64,000 nt of DNA from Opisthorchis felineus (lineage: Eukaryota; Platyhelminthes; Trematoda; Opisthorchiida; Opisthorchiidae), in NCBI GenBank assembly GCA_004794785.1, contig SJOL01005743.1, positions 7,805 through 71,804 on the forward strand. The letters run 5' to 3'. Below, piece after piece: positions 11,435-21,199 of this stretch. The notes under the pieces were generated by a model. It worked only from the letters and a program-made list of their open reading frames with translations, did no database searches and had not been told where the DNA came from. The position numbers and the translations under genes are program-made. The stretch's first letter is position 1. The number at the start of each line of letters is the position of its first letter.

Positions 11435-11660
11435 ACAATTACTCTCATTTGTACACGAATTTGGTTTTGACAGGAGACTCAACTGAATCTCTCGTTTATG
11501 TTGGCCCGCTTGTTTGGGTTCAAGTATAACATATGGTTGTCAGAAACTCGGAGACTGAGCCTACCTGATGATCCCCAAGAAGGGAGAAACCGGTCGTGGG
11601 CTGTCGAAAAGTTTTCGGCCACCTTTTTAGTAATATGTTATGTCCATCCAGCACAGTCGT
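11435..11660 (+). repeat. HH repeat with complete hammerhead core
   Basis: It begins with the family end (atttgtacacgaatttggtt) and carries a plus-strand ribozyme at about 11541-11615. Core CUGAUGA is at 11565-11571; helix II pairs 11572-11575 with 11582-11585 (UCCC/GGGA); GAAA follows at 11586-11589. Helix III is the self-complementary ACCGGT, and the GUC triplet ends at 11595. Helix I pairs GAGCCTAC upstream with GTGGGCT downstream. The usual G10.1-C11.1 closing pair is U-A here. Confidence 0.8.
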
Positions 11661-11691
11661 TCTTATCGCTTCATCTCTGGTAACAAGAACG

Positions 11692-11907
11692 TTAGCAAGC
11701 TATTGGGGGCGAGATGGCTCAAGTGGTTAGAGCGCGAATTTACTGACCGGAAGGCCCGTGGTTCGAATCCGATCTCTGCCTCTTGACTCCCCCTGTCTGG
11801 GCTTGGGCAACCTGGCAGTATCCCAGCCCTCGTGCTTCCTTCGGGTGGCATGGCAGCTAGGCACCGGAAGAGTGCTACAGCTGAACGACGACTTTTAGCA
11901 AGCTATT
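11692..11907 (+). mobile_element. SINE-A (tRNA-derived), 13-bp target-site duplication
   Basis: The 190-bp element at 11705-11894 has an RNA polymerase III box A (tggctcaagtgg) and box B (ggttcgaatcc) in a tRNA-like head. The body (cctgtctgggcttgggcaac ... gtggcatggcag) is followed by the 3' end gctgaacga. Perfect copies of ttagcaagctatt flank it at 11692-11704 and 11895-11907. It is the best full-length copy here. Confidence 0.9.
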
Positions 11908-11994
11908 TCGGGCATTATCATTATTTGATTGACTGTTTCGTGCCCTTCCGCTTGACTTTTCCTCGTATCTTTGTCTTTCACTTTCTGTCGAGCT

Positions 11995-12060
11995 AGAGGT
12001 AGCTCAGTCGTTAGGGCTCGAAAGGTCCATGGGTCGAAGTTTTTAGTGAAGTGGCCAAGC
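11995..12060 (+). repeat. degenerate SINE-A tRNA head
   Basis: The string gtagctcagtcgttagggct, then gaaaggtccatgggtcgaag, matches the SINE-A head but the anticodon arm is partly deleted and the box B is damaged. No SINE body follows. Confidence 0.45.
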
Positions 12061-12319
12061 GAAATGCATCATAAACTGTCTTTTCAAGTCAATGAGTGAA
12101 TGTAAAACCTGCTACATTGTGCAACTTATTGACTGATAGCCTGTGTGCAGTTTTTTTGGGAAATCGTTTCCGTTCATCAGTTATAAACCCTGTACCAAAG
12201 GCACGTTGGTTCCCAGTTCCCACGGTTTCGGACACTGGAAGACGGGAGAGATATAGCCAAGAATTGGAGGGTTATGACATGATCAGTTAGTTCGGCTAGC
12301 CGCGTATTGAGGGCACTGA

Positions 12320-13030
12320 CTTTGTTTCACGAGCGCCACTAACTGCGTGATTGGGTCATTCCCGCCAGTGTCATTAACCATTGGTGAGCTGAGTCCCGGG
12401 GTCCCCATTCAAGCAGTTGTCGATTAGTGATTTCATACTTCGTTGGCAGTTCGGTTACTTCCACTCAGCACAGGGCTGGGCGAAAAGAGCTCTGCGGGGC
12501 AGACGGTTCTCTGACATTTGGAGTACATGTCCTGACAAGTGCAATCTATGAAGCATGAGTAATCCACCTATTGTGGGAGAGTTACTTCTTCCTAAGACTG
12601 TCCTGCGTACGTCAGCATTGCTAATCCGATGTGCTCCCCAGACCCGACCAGTGCTTCGGAGATACTGATGGTCAAACCCTGACAGCTTTCGCACATTCTC
12701 TGCGCATAGAGACCAAGTTTCTAACCCATAAAGCAGTTTAGGTCGCACTACAGTAGTGCAAACTCTGACCTTGACGGACAAACTGACGTCACACCTGCAC
12801 CATAGGTGTCGGAGGTTGACAAAAACTGCCCTCGTCTTCCCGATTCGAGGGGCAATCTTGTCTCCAGTCGGTCCACCGGAACTCATACAATTATCAAGGT
12901 GAACAACTTTATCTACCACGTCAGTTGGCTGGTCTGCAAGCATAGAGTTCAGGTTTCATCCCACTTAGTCTCGCAGCAGCACTTTACGCTTTACAGGTGT
13001 GAAGCGCATGCCAAACCGTGCATGCGCACG
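12320..13030 (-). mobile_element. LINE family A fragment (C-terminal part)
   Basis: A minus-strand frame of 162 codons (12943-12455) matches the C-terminal region of the 1-1910 copy: SSGGPTGDKIAPRIGKTRAV, LLYGLETWSLCAENVRKL, and ENRLPRRALFAQPCAEW near the end. Homology upstream continues to about 13026 in other frames. The YADD region is missing by truncation, so the copy is dead. Confidence 0.8.
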
Positions 13031-13034
13031 CATG

Positions 13035-13440
13035 CGTTTCATCATCATCGACAGCGTAACATGAGTGTTCAACACTGATGCTTCGCTGCCGTACAACTAC
13101 GATTTATTCGAAGGCCTTATTGTGAAGAAAAGAATAAGCGTGGACAGGGAAGGAACTTACAACTAGCTTACCTCAATCGTTCCAAGGTGCCTACACCTCC
13201 AGACACTGATTAAGAGAATCTTGATAGAAACTAACCACAAAAACGCCGGTGATATCGATCAAGAGCCTTATGGTGCAGCGTCTCCAACCAGGCGACCACC
13301 ATCCTGGAAGGCGAGTCACACCGACCGCAGCTAGACATTTCGTAAGTTATTTCATACCCCTCTGCCAGGCCAAATGTTGGCCACCTCTCTTATTCGGGCA
13401 CGGAAAACAACACTCTCTTCGGCAAATGATGGTTCCGCAT
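13035..13440 (-). mobile_element. LINE family B 3' end
   Basis: This antisense copy starts with the complement of the GAT tail at 13036 (catcatcatcgacagcg) and then holds the 3' UTR shared with 7064 and 17494 (ccaaggtgcctacacctcc). Beyond 13250 it carries remnants of the ORF2 C-terminus (CATTTGCC region, gtatgaaataact complement), split over frames. Its 3' tail abuts the LINE-A fragment. Confidence 0.7.
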
Positions 13441-14035
13441 GCGCATAAAAGATAAATTTAGAAAGGGCATGTTTGATCGCAAAATACGTCCGAAATTTCT
13501 GGGGAAATCGTTTGCCTCTGAGAAGTTACCTGGGGTCATTTTTTCATATGCTACGAGCAGAAATCCAGCCCGAGGTTTTACGGTGTATCACTCTACGCCA
13601 TCCTCCAGCCTTACGCTTTTCGCTTGCTCCTGTGTGGGTTTGAGCAACCTGGCGCTAGCGTTTATTATTCCGTGAGGTGTCCCTGTCTCACACCTGTGCT
13701 ATCATTCTGAAGTCTGAAAAGAATAAAACTAATAAATACGTTATCTGCACATCCAGCACACTGAGAACGAGACGCATTCAGGTGGTGCTTTGCAAAAAAC
13801 ACCATTTACCGTGTCTGATGAATTGCCTCCGAGGTTATGGAAAGTATAATTTCTTGTGTTCTCAACAGAACACCTAGGTGAAAGCTAGTCGAATGCTACC
13901 ATGCCGTTGTTTCGGTGTAAACATTGACAGCTTGGATATTTCTCTGTCAAAAAAACTGTCAGAAAATATCTTGGGCAACTGTGTTGAGTAAGCACATCCA
14001 ATTATGTGCATGCAAGACTCCGACTCATGCGTCAG

Positions 14036-15511
14036 CTAATGTGCAGTTACGCTTCGCTTAGCGATAGACTTCTTTCTTACCGTTGAAGGTTGCATTCTTC
14101 TTGCGTTACGGGCCTTTTTACTTTTTCTGGCGGAAGTACTTGCTCTAGGAATTGCAGTGCTACTTTCATAGGTAAGAGTACCTCGATGGGTGACATAATA
14201 TCGTTTACTCTTTCTTCCTCGCTTCGGTGGTTTATGTGGTTCCCAGGTGGCCAAGATCGGATCAACTGACAGGCTTCGACCTGTCGACGGAGATTCTCTC
14301 ACTAGCGAAGGTTCGGTCAAGGAAATTTGTGGACTCATCTGATTAGATGGTCCCTTTATTGTATCGGTTTGTAACGGTTGTGTGGCGTTGGTCTGTACTG
14401 AGCTGATCAGAGAAGGTCTTGACCGAACTGATGGAGCTGGAGGTGGAACCAACCCGGTGGCGGTGGTGGTGGAGGCAGTTGCCGATGGGGGTCCGCTGGC
14501 GACCAATTGTTTTCCTTTTGTCGGCATAGGCAATGGTTTCATATGACAGAACATCGCCTGAATGTCCGCATGGATTTGTTTTGGATCAACCTGGGGTGTT
14601 GGTCCGCCAGGTTGGGCGACCGCTAAGGTGTTCCGCCAAAAGTCTGTTGGCAAATAACGAAGAAGGCGGTCCATCACATCCGCGGTGTACGGCTTGTCCA
14701 ACAACTGCGACACCAGTGAGCAGTAAGAACATGTTTGGCTTTGTTCGGTTACTTCAGTTTTGCAATTTTCACAATGGATAGAGAATAATACAGGGCCGAA
14801 CTGATGGGCAAGTTGATATCGAGTCAAATGAGCCAAGGATGGCTTATCTCGGCATTGTTCCACGGCATCGCTCGTGATATCGCTCATCAATCCCATCGTA
14901 TAACACAATATATCTCTTCTAATCGGAATCTGGTCGTACAGATCGTCCAGTAGCAGTCGAACCTCCTTTACGTAGTGTGCTTCGTTTATTACTTCGAATG
15001 GCCTCGAATAGGACGGACCAAATATCACCCAACCGGCTGTGGGATAAGTCAATTTTGTTTGGAGGCTATCTCGACATCGATGGAGAAATTCCAGGAGCAC
15101 GGCGAATATCCTTTGTGTCGATAAGATTGTGTACTCAGGCATGCGGACGGGGGGCTCCTCGAATGAGGTGGGAAACCGTTTATCCATCAACATCAGGTTC
15201 ATTAGTTCTTGCACATCTTCAGTGCTGTCCTCGCGTAATCCCTCAGCACCCAGCACCATGCTGTACCAACACGTAGGAAGTGTGCTCAACTGTCCAGACT
15301 TGATCCTTGCTAGGATTTCATCCCCACATGCTCTTAGGCATGTGGGGATAGCGGGACTTTTGAGGTGCTTGAATCGCACAGCAATGTCTATGTTATTCGC
15401 CATCGGACAGGCGTTGACTGTGTATGGATGTGGAGCTTCGAACCTTTGTCGTATTTTGAATGTGTCATATTGATCATTCGTCACGTGCACCTGCACGTGA
15501 ACAGATTCGAC
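14036..15511 (-). CDS. unknown protein, 3'-terminal coding exon
   Basis: A 486-codon open frame ends at TAA (14036-14038). It has no ATG near its 5' end; in-frame stops TAA TAG lie just upstream (at about 15512-15517), so it is best read as the last exon of a spliced gene. Possible acceptors are ...ataatag| or ...cgtgcag|, both keeping phase 0. The first two thirds look globular, rich in Leu, Arg and aromatic residues, with a CENCK ... CSYC arrangement (CxxC ... CxxC) that could bind zinc. The last third is low complexity, rich in Pro, Ser and Thr, and ends in a very basic tail with KKSIAKRS. No family is recognised; LAHQFGPVLF recalls a RhoGAP motif but the arginine finger is not seen. No frameshift or stop interrupts it, which argues for a real gene. 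Confidence 0.65.
   Translation of the reverse strand, partial: VESVHVQVHVTNDQYDTFKIRQRFEAPHPYTVNACPMANNIDIAVRFKHLKSPAIPTCLRACGDEILARIKSGQLSTLPTCWYSMVLGAEGLREDSTEDVQELMNLMLMDKRFPTSFEEPPVRMPEYTILSTQRIFAVLLEFLHRCRDSLQTKLTYPTAGWVIFGPSYSRPFEVINEAHYVKEVRLLLDDLYDQIPIRRDILCYTMGLMSDITSDAVEQCRDKPSLAHLTRYQLAHQFGPVLFSIHCENCKTEVTEQSQTCSYCSLVSQLLDKPYTADVMDRLLRYLPTDFWRNTLAVAQPGGPTPQVDPKQIHADIQAMFCHMKPLPMPTKGKQLVASGPPSATASTTTATGLVPPPAPSVRSRPSLISSVQTNATQPLQTDTIKGPSNQMSPQISLTEPSLVRESPSTGRSLSVDPILATWEPHKPPKRGRKSKRYYVTHRGTLTYESSTAIPRASTSARKSKKARNARRMQPSTVRKKSIAKRSVTAH
15321..15348. other. perfect 11-bp hairpin in the coding exon
   Basis: The arms tccccacatgc (15321-15331) and gcatgtgggga (15338-15348) are exact complements around a six-base loop. 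They lie inside the coding sequence of the minus-strand gene. Confidence 0.8.
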
Positions 15512-16360
15512 CTATTATCCCACTGTACAGTGCAAACGTCTCAAATTTTTGTGACAAGCTAGCGTCATGGTCTCTTTTCGTCCCTCTCTAGTTTTCTTTC
15601 CATCACAGTATTTCATTTAGATGAGTCGATATAGTAATATGACAGCCCTACTGGTGTTCATGAGATCATATCGCCTGTAGCGTTGGTCAGTTGTGCACCT
15701 GCGTTTGTATGGTGTTTACTCACGTGAGGATTTTTTGGAGGTGTGATGCTCCAAACGAATCCGATCAACTGAAATGTCGACCTATGTGCAGTCAGTGCAC
15801 CACTGGGTCCAAATGAACAGCAACGCAATCAGAATATTCTGTCAACAAACCACATGAGTACCGGTTCTTAGAGGTTTAAGGTCACATAACGGTAGGAATG
15901 TCTTCTCAAACTGCCCATCCTGACCAAAAGATATTATGCACTGTGTTTCAGTGACTCGGAGAGCGATGTTTACCTGGTTCAGTTCGTCTCGGGGGCTGGG
16001 TAGTCACTCGGACACTGCCATCCATTTGTGGACAAATACGTGCTATGCATAAGATCAAGCGTCCCCGCAGCTATAATCGGTCACTCGGCTGAGCGAAACT
16101 GAGCCCAAGTATGCATTATGTTGAGAAAACCTAAACATACGACTGCGAACTGCTAGCAGTCAATGAACGAGTGACCCGCAGACTTACAGTTTATGACAGC
16201 TACCACATGTGTTGGATTCGTTTTACCAATCATAAGCACGGGCCGCAAATTTCGAAGAAATAACTCGTTTGGAATGCGAAATGCATATCAGTTTTCGATA
16301 TCTCAGTAGCGACTAGCACACCTTCCTCTTCGAGGAATCCCAGAAAACAAGTCTGTTGGA

Positions 16361-16642
16361 TTATGTCACGAAGGTTAGTCCCTGGGACAACCAAAGCCCA
16401 TCCGTGTGTAGGATAGGATCTCTGGTGGATGTTTCTTCTGGACTGTGCTGGAAATACAGACGGACTAGTCGTTTCAGCGAAGATTCATTCACACGAGCAA
16501 CAAAGGTACCCGTAATATAATCCCAATACCTTCGTGACTCAGAGGTCAGTTGTCCTACGCCCTTCGCATACTTTGCTCGGACGGAACGGAACGAAGGCAT
16601 ATCTTCGATGGCTGTTCTCGTACAGCTGGAAATCAGGCTCAT
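16361..16642 (-). CDS. probable upstream exon of the 14036 gene
   Basis: An open frame reads EDMPSFRSVRAKYAKGVG, RRYWDYITGTFVARVNESS and ends LWLSQGLTF before a possible donor GTGACA at 16369-16364, in phase 0. This phase agrees with both acceptors of the exon ending at 14036. Its start may be an acceptor (gatttccag) near 16630 rather than the ATG at 16642. The composition looks protein-like (Arg, Tyr and Trp spread evenly). Its function is unknown, and linking it to the downstream exon is inference. Confidence 0.5.
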   Translation of the reverse strand: MSLISSCTRTAIEDMPSFRSVRAKYAKGVGQLTSESRRYWDYITGTFVARVNESSLKRLVRLYFQHSPEETSTRDPILHTDGLWLSQGLTFVT

Positions 16643-17490
16643 ACAAGTGAAACGAAGAGAGCCTTCGTGTGCAGAACTCTCAACTGACCAACATAAACCA
16701 CACGGTTACAAGCTATCAGACACGAAAGTAAATACCTGATTTGCAGAGAGTTTTTGGAAAGTTAGCATCCTCAGGCGTCCTTTTCAACTTTCCTGGGCGT
16801 ATGAATACCAAACAGTAGTGAGCAAACGCTGCAGCGCGTTTCAGTAATTGCCATATGAACCTTCCATCGGATACAGGGGTAGTGCTTTAACACCAATAGA
16901 TACTACTCCCACGTTTTATCAGTAGCATATATCGTCACACTAGTAGTGGTCTTTATTAAGAGTGGGCTGGCCACGGTCAAAAGCAGGCGCAGCGGTCCAA
17001 ATTGCAAGAGCGGTGAGACCGTTGGTTGAGAACAACGACAGTTTCCTGTCCTCCACGTTAACCAATGGCTACTGGTAACAACGTCCGTGTTTTGAGCACG
17101 TAATCCAGATGGTAGTGGTCGGCGACTTTCAGCTTTTTGGTCTTCCGAGTGACCGAGGTCATTCGTGCACAGTATGCTAGTGAGCCTGTGAATCACTAGT
17201 CCAGGTTACCCAATCCGTGCGTTGTTAAGGAGCGGAGTGATGCGTGGCAGTGTCTCGATCTTTATCTACACGTCGAGGGCGCTCAACTCCGTTTTCCTCC
17301 ACAGTACATTGAATCTTCACTCAGTAACCTTCGATGGTAAAGTAAAATACTCAAAACACTCTCTAGATATTTTTTAGTTTTATAGTGCTCAATGAGGCGG
17401 GCAAACTTTGACCTGCTCACATGGAAGAGCTGGAAACCAGATATTTTACTGTTCCGTTCCCAATGAAAACCAATCACAGAGAAATTTTTT
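16643..17490. other. no recognised gene
   Basis: A 97-codon minus-strand frame at 17196-16903 (with LRLLLTVASPLL) has the look of repeat-derived sequence, but I cannot assign it. Further exons of the minus-strand gene could lie here; none could be chosen. Confidence 0.3.
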
Positions 17491-17493
17491 GTA

Positions 17494-18531
17494 CATCATC
17501 ATCATCAAAGACAGAAACATCAGTGTTGACACTGGTGCTTCACTGCCGTACAACCAGAAGGTTCGTCTAATTATATTTAAAGCCCTAGAGTGAAAAGAAG
17601 AGAAGAAGAGTGGTTGAGGGAGGGGACCTAGTGCTGGCCTATGTCAAACATTCTGAGGTGCCTACAACTCCAAGCGATAAATCAGACAATCTGGAAAGAA
17701 ACTGACAGCGCGATCGCCACTGACATCGATTAGCCCCCATTCCCTGCAACGTCTCCAGCCAAGCACAGGCGCGGTCACGGGGGCCCCATCCTGGAAGGCG
17801 TACAACACCAACAACACCCAAACTCTTCGTGATCTCTTTCACGCCCTTCTGCCAAGTCATACGTTGTCCACCTCGCGGTTTGCGCCATCCTGAAGGAGGC
17901 ATGGAGAATAACACTCGTCTCGGTAGACGGTGTTTCGGCCTGCGTAGCACATGACCGAGCCATCGTAGTCGGTGGTGCTGGATGTTCTCCCCGATTGGAG
18001 TACTTGCAGCACAACCAAATACCCGTTTTCTAATCACCTCGTTACTAACACGCTGAGCAAGTGTAGTTAGCAGCGCTGACCGATCGACAGAATCGAACGC
18101 ACCCTTAAAGTCGAGGAATACCAAGATTATGGGTCGTCTGTACATATGGCGTCGCTCTAACACCTGACGGAGTGTGAAGATGTGGTCAACGCAACGTCTA
18201 CCCGGTCGAAATCCCGCTTGATCCTCACGAATCAAGGTTTCGCGTGCCACCGTGAGACGACGAAGAATCAGTGACGCCAGAAGTCTTGTCACAACAGGAG
18301 TCAAACTAACACCCCTGTGGTTTCTACATTCACTGCAAGTACCCTTTTTGAAAATGGGCACTACTATCGATTCACCCCAGTTGTCTGGGACGGTCTCTTT
18401 CTCCCAGATAGACCCAAATAGGCTAGACAGGCACTGGCTGAGAAGTCCACCGCCATCCTTAAAAAGAGCAGGTGGAAGGTCGTCAGGACCAGCGGCGCGA
18501 TGACGCTTGAGTAGAGAAATACACTCCGATC
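17494..18531 (-). mobile_element. LINE family B with an in-frame internal deletion
   Basis: From about 18531 to 17639 the minus strand is open without a stop. It reads [57 protein letters not shown] and [20 protein letters not shown]. It then jumps directly to the C-terminal region ([43 protein letters not shown]). The palm part with the YADD box is missing, yet the frame continues. The 3' UTR ends at about 17494 with the complement of the GAT tail. It cannot encode an active reverse transcriptase. Confidence 0.85.
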
Positions 18532-19870
18532 AAAAGGACGAACTTCATTAAGTTACGTAATTTTCCATTGAGCAGCTATCAACTGCAGCAAAAATCGGCA
18601 ATCCATCTGAGGCTTCGCGTGTGTCTATGGAGGAGATCATCATCTTGGATTATCTCAAAGTGCTTCAACAATTCAAAAACAGTTTTTTTAACACTGCAGA
18701 AACATCCACCTGTTAGGGTCAAAATTTGTACGCTACTAAGTTTCGTTCCTCGCCACACACCTGAAACCTTTCATTGAGTGATCTCCAGCTTCAACATCCG
18801 CGCCAGTTTCCAGATGAGCAACACGTTCACACGAAAGACCCGCTTCCGCCCGATGACCGTACCAGCTATGTCTGTTTTTCGATGGCTTATACTGGATAAA
18901 CCGGCGGACTCTTGAATGTTCGAATCAACGAACATAAGTGACACGGGTTTCTGCGAAAAACGCGAGTGAATTAAACAAACTGGAACGTGCATTAGCTGTG
19001 GACCATCGGATCAACTTTGATAACACGTATAGAGTGCAGCGAAATCTCAACTCCACGCTGAATCATTGACTACTCACATAACGTCTTCGTGAGTTGACAG
19101 ATCTGTTAGTGGTAGTTGGTCAGGTGGTGTTTGACCCATACACTGTCAGGTCAGAGAGCTTTGAGCCATTTAAGGCAGTCAAACAAAAACGACAGGCCAC
19201 AATTGACACACCATTCTAATCTCAGGGTCAGGTGTAAACATAAGCGCAAGTGGCAGGACACATGCCTCGAACCAATCATAGCACAAATGACAGTACTTTG
19301 ACCAGCCTCACTGAAAACGTCATTTGTGCTTTGACAAAGGCCACCTCGACATCGGATAGTTTAATATATATCCACTATACAGTCACCAGCATTTTTATTA
19401 TGGCGATAGTTTGTTCTACGGAAGCAGGTTGTCGTCCGCGATGTCCGATCACTCGGAAGATTTGGCAAGTGCCAGTAACCTGTTGTATAAACCTGATCAA
19501 TAATTAAGACACGCACACATCGGCCATTGGCTGACACAGAAACCACACATTCCTCGATTAATTCCAAGCTGTGCGGTTCCACCCAGGCTATCTCTATCGC
19601 GCCCAGGAATCTTAACATAGTACAATATTCATTGCACGAGCAAGATTCCGAACTGGAATGCGGTCGTCTGTTCACCATTATGATTAGTATTATTCATTCG
19701 TCAGCTGCGAAAACCGCGTACTTTTCGTGCAGTGGTTCTAGCTGCCATAGTTTCGTTCACCGATAATTTGGGGAGGTGGGGTAGATAACTGCCCATTGGA
19801 GGCGGTAGCTGATATAAATGATGCGTAAATACAAGGTTATCAGTGAACTTTTCGTTGGGGAAATTGGGAG
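18532..19870. other. no recognised gene
   Basis: Only short overlapping frames on both strands are seen, without motifs or consistent splice structure. Confidence 0.4.
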
Positions 19871-19879
19871 AGGAACTAT

Positions 19880-20560
19880 GCATTGAAGGCAATAGCTTGA
19901 ATGCACGAACGTCATTGAGGGCGCGACTGGGTCATATCTGACAATGTCTCTAACCATTGGTGTGGCCCGTCTCGGCGTCCCCATCCAGGAAGACGGCAAT
20001 GACCGGCGCAGCTGAGTTGGCTGGTAGTGGCTTTCATAGTTCACTTCCAAGTCATTGTTTGACCTCCCCTGGCTTGTTTCCGTCCTTCAAGTGCTCGCAT
20101 GAAAAGAGCTCTTCGAGGAAGCCGGCCGACTGGAATCCGGGGCACGTGACCAAGCCAGTGCAACCTATGGAGTGTGATTAATTCATCTATCGCGGGTGAG
20201 TTATTTCTTCCGAATACCATTCGGCGTACTTCAGGCGTTGTTGATCCGGTGTTCACACCATACTGGGACAATGCTCCGAAGACATCGATGGTCAAACAGT
20301 GAAATTCTTTTGACGTCCTCGGCGCGCAGCTGCCAGGTTTCTGATCCGTATAGTAATATGGAGCACACTGCAGCATTGTAAACTCGACCGTTGACGGGTA
20401 AGCTGAGGTCACACCTACGCCACAGGTGATGCAGGTCCACGAAAACTTATTTGTCCCCCCCCCCCCAATCCGGATGGAAATCTCATCGGCCTAGAGATTG
20501 TCATTCGCTCCTCTGGCCCTCCAATTTTCCACCCTAAATGTGAAAATATTTCACAGGTGG
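19880..20560 (-). mobile_element. LINE family A fragment
   Basis: Two overlapping minus-strand frames (20440-20231 and 20412-20041) carry the family-A C-terminal motifs SILLYGSETWQLRAEDVKRI, RRMVFGRNNSPAIDELITLH and LGHVPRIPVGRLPRRALF, with a frameshift between them. The homology continues to about 20560 past a run of 13 cytosines at 20455-20467. It is an inactive 5'-truncated copy. Confidence 0.78.
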
Positions 20561-21029
20561 ACAACTTCGTTCAGGCTCTCCACAAAATTTGCCACAGGAT
20601 CGATAGATAAGAAACAAAACTCAAATTATAGTCCGAAAATTTTTGACATCTTTTTCATACTGCTTCTGAACGGGGACCCTCTTCTGCTCATACATCCGAA
20701 ACACACGAGGTTGTTTGGCCCCATTGGTTGTCTCTTTGGTAACGGCTTGTCATCTGAACGCACTATACAAGCGGGCCGTCCCATAACGTGTGTATTGCAA
20801 CGAATCATGAACCTGAGCGCAATAGTGGTTGTTCCTATTTTTCTGGTCAACTCTAAGAACACTGCCAAGTTTCAGTAGGCTGGATCGCTCAGTTGCGGCT
20901 AGGATAGGTAACTGTTAATCCGTTCGTAACGACCTTGGCCCTTGGATGCCACATGCCGACAAACGATGTATTCACCGAAGTTTATATGCAGATCGCGCAG
21001 TTTGGTCGAAGAACGCCGTCGTCGTTATC

Positions 21030-21195
21030 GTTCAGCTGTAACATCCCTTCGGTGACAAGCTGTCATGCAACCTGATTTAAGCAAGAGGTATTGCCAGCCT
21101 GTCCAAGCCTACACACACACAAGCAGTCAAGAACCACAGATCTTCCGATCATTAAGTTCCCGCCTTATTCACTGAGCTATCCCGAGCTCATAGTC
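21030..21195 (-). mobile_element. SINE-A, diverged
   Basis: The plus strand starts cgttcagctgtaacatccct, the complement of the SINE-A 3' end, and ends with the complement of the tRNA head (accacagatcttccgatcat, then actgagctatcccgagctc). The body is diverged and includes a small CA run. Confidence 0.6.
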
Positions 21196-21199
21196 GGAG

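Noticed and set aside
11708..11785. functional tRNA gene
   Set aside because: The boxes are good, but the region is the head of a 190-bp SINE with target duplications and the anticodon arm does not fold well.
14036..15496. RhoGAP domain call
   Set aside because: Only a short FGPVLF-like match; no arginine finger or other conserved blocks were found.
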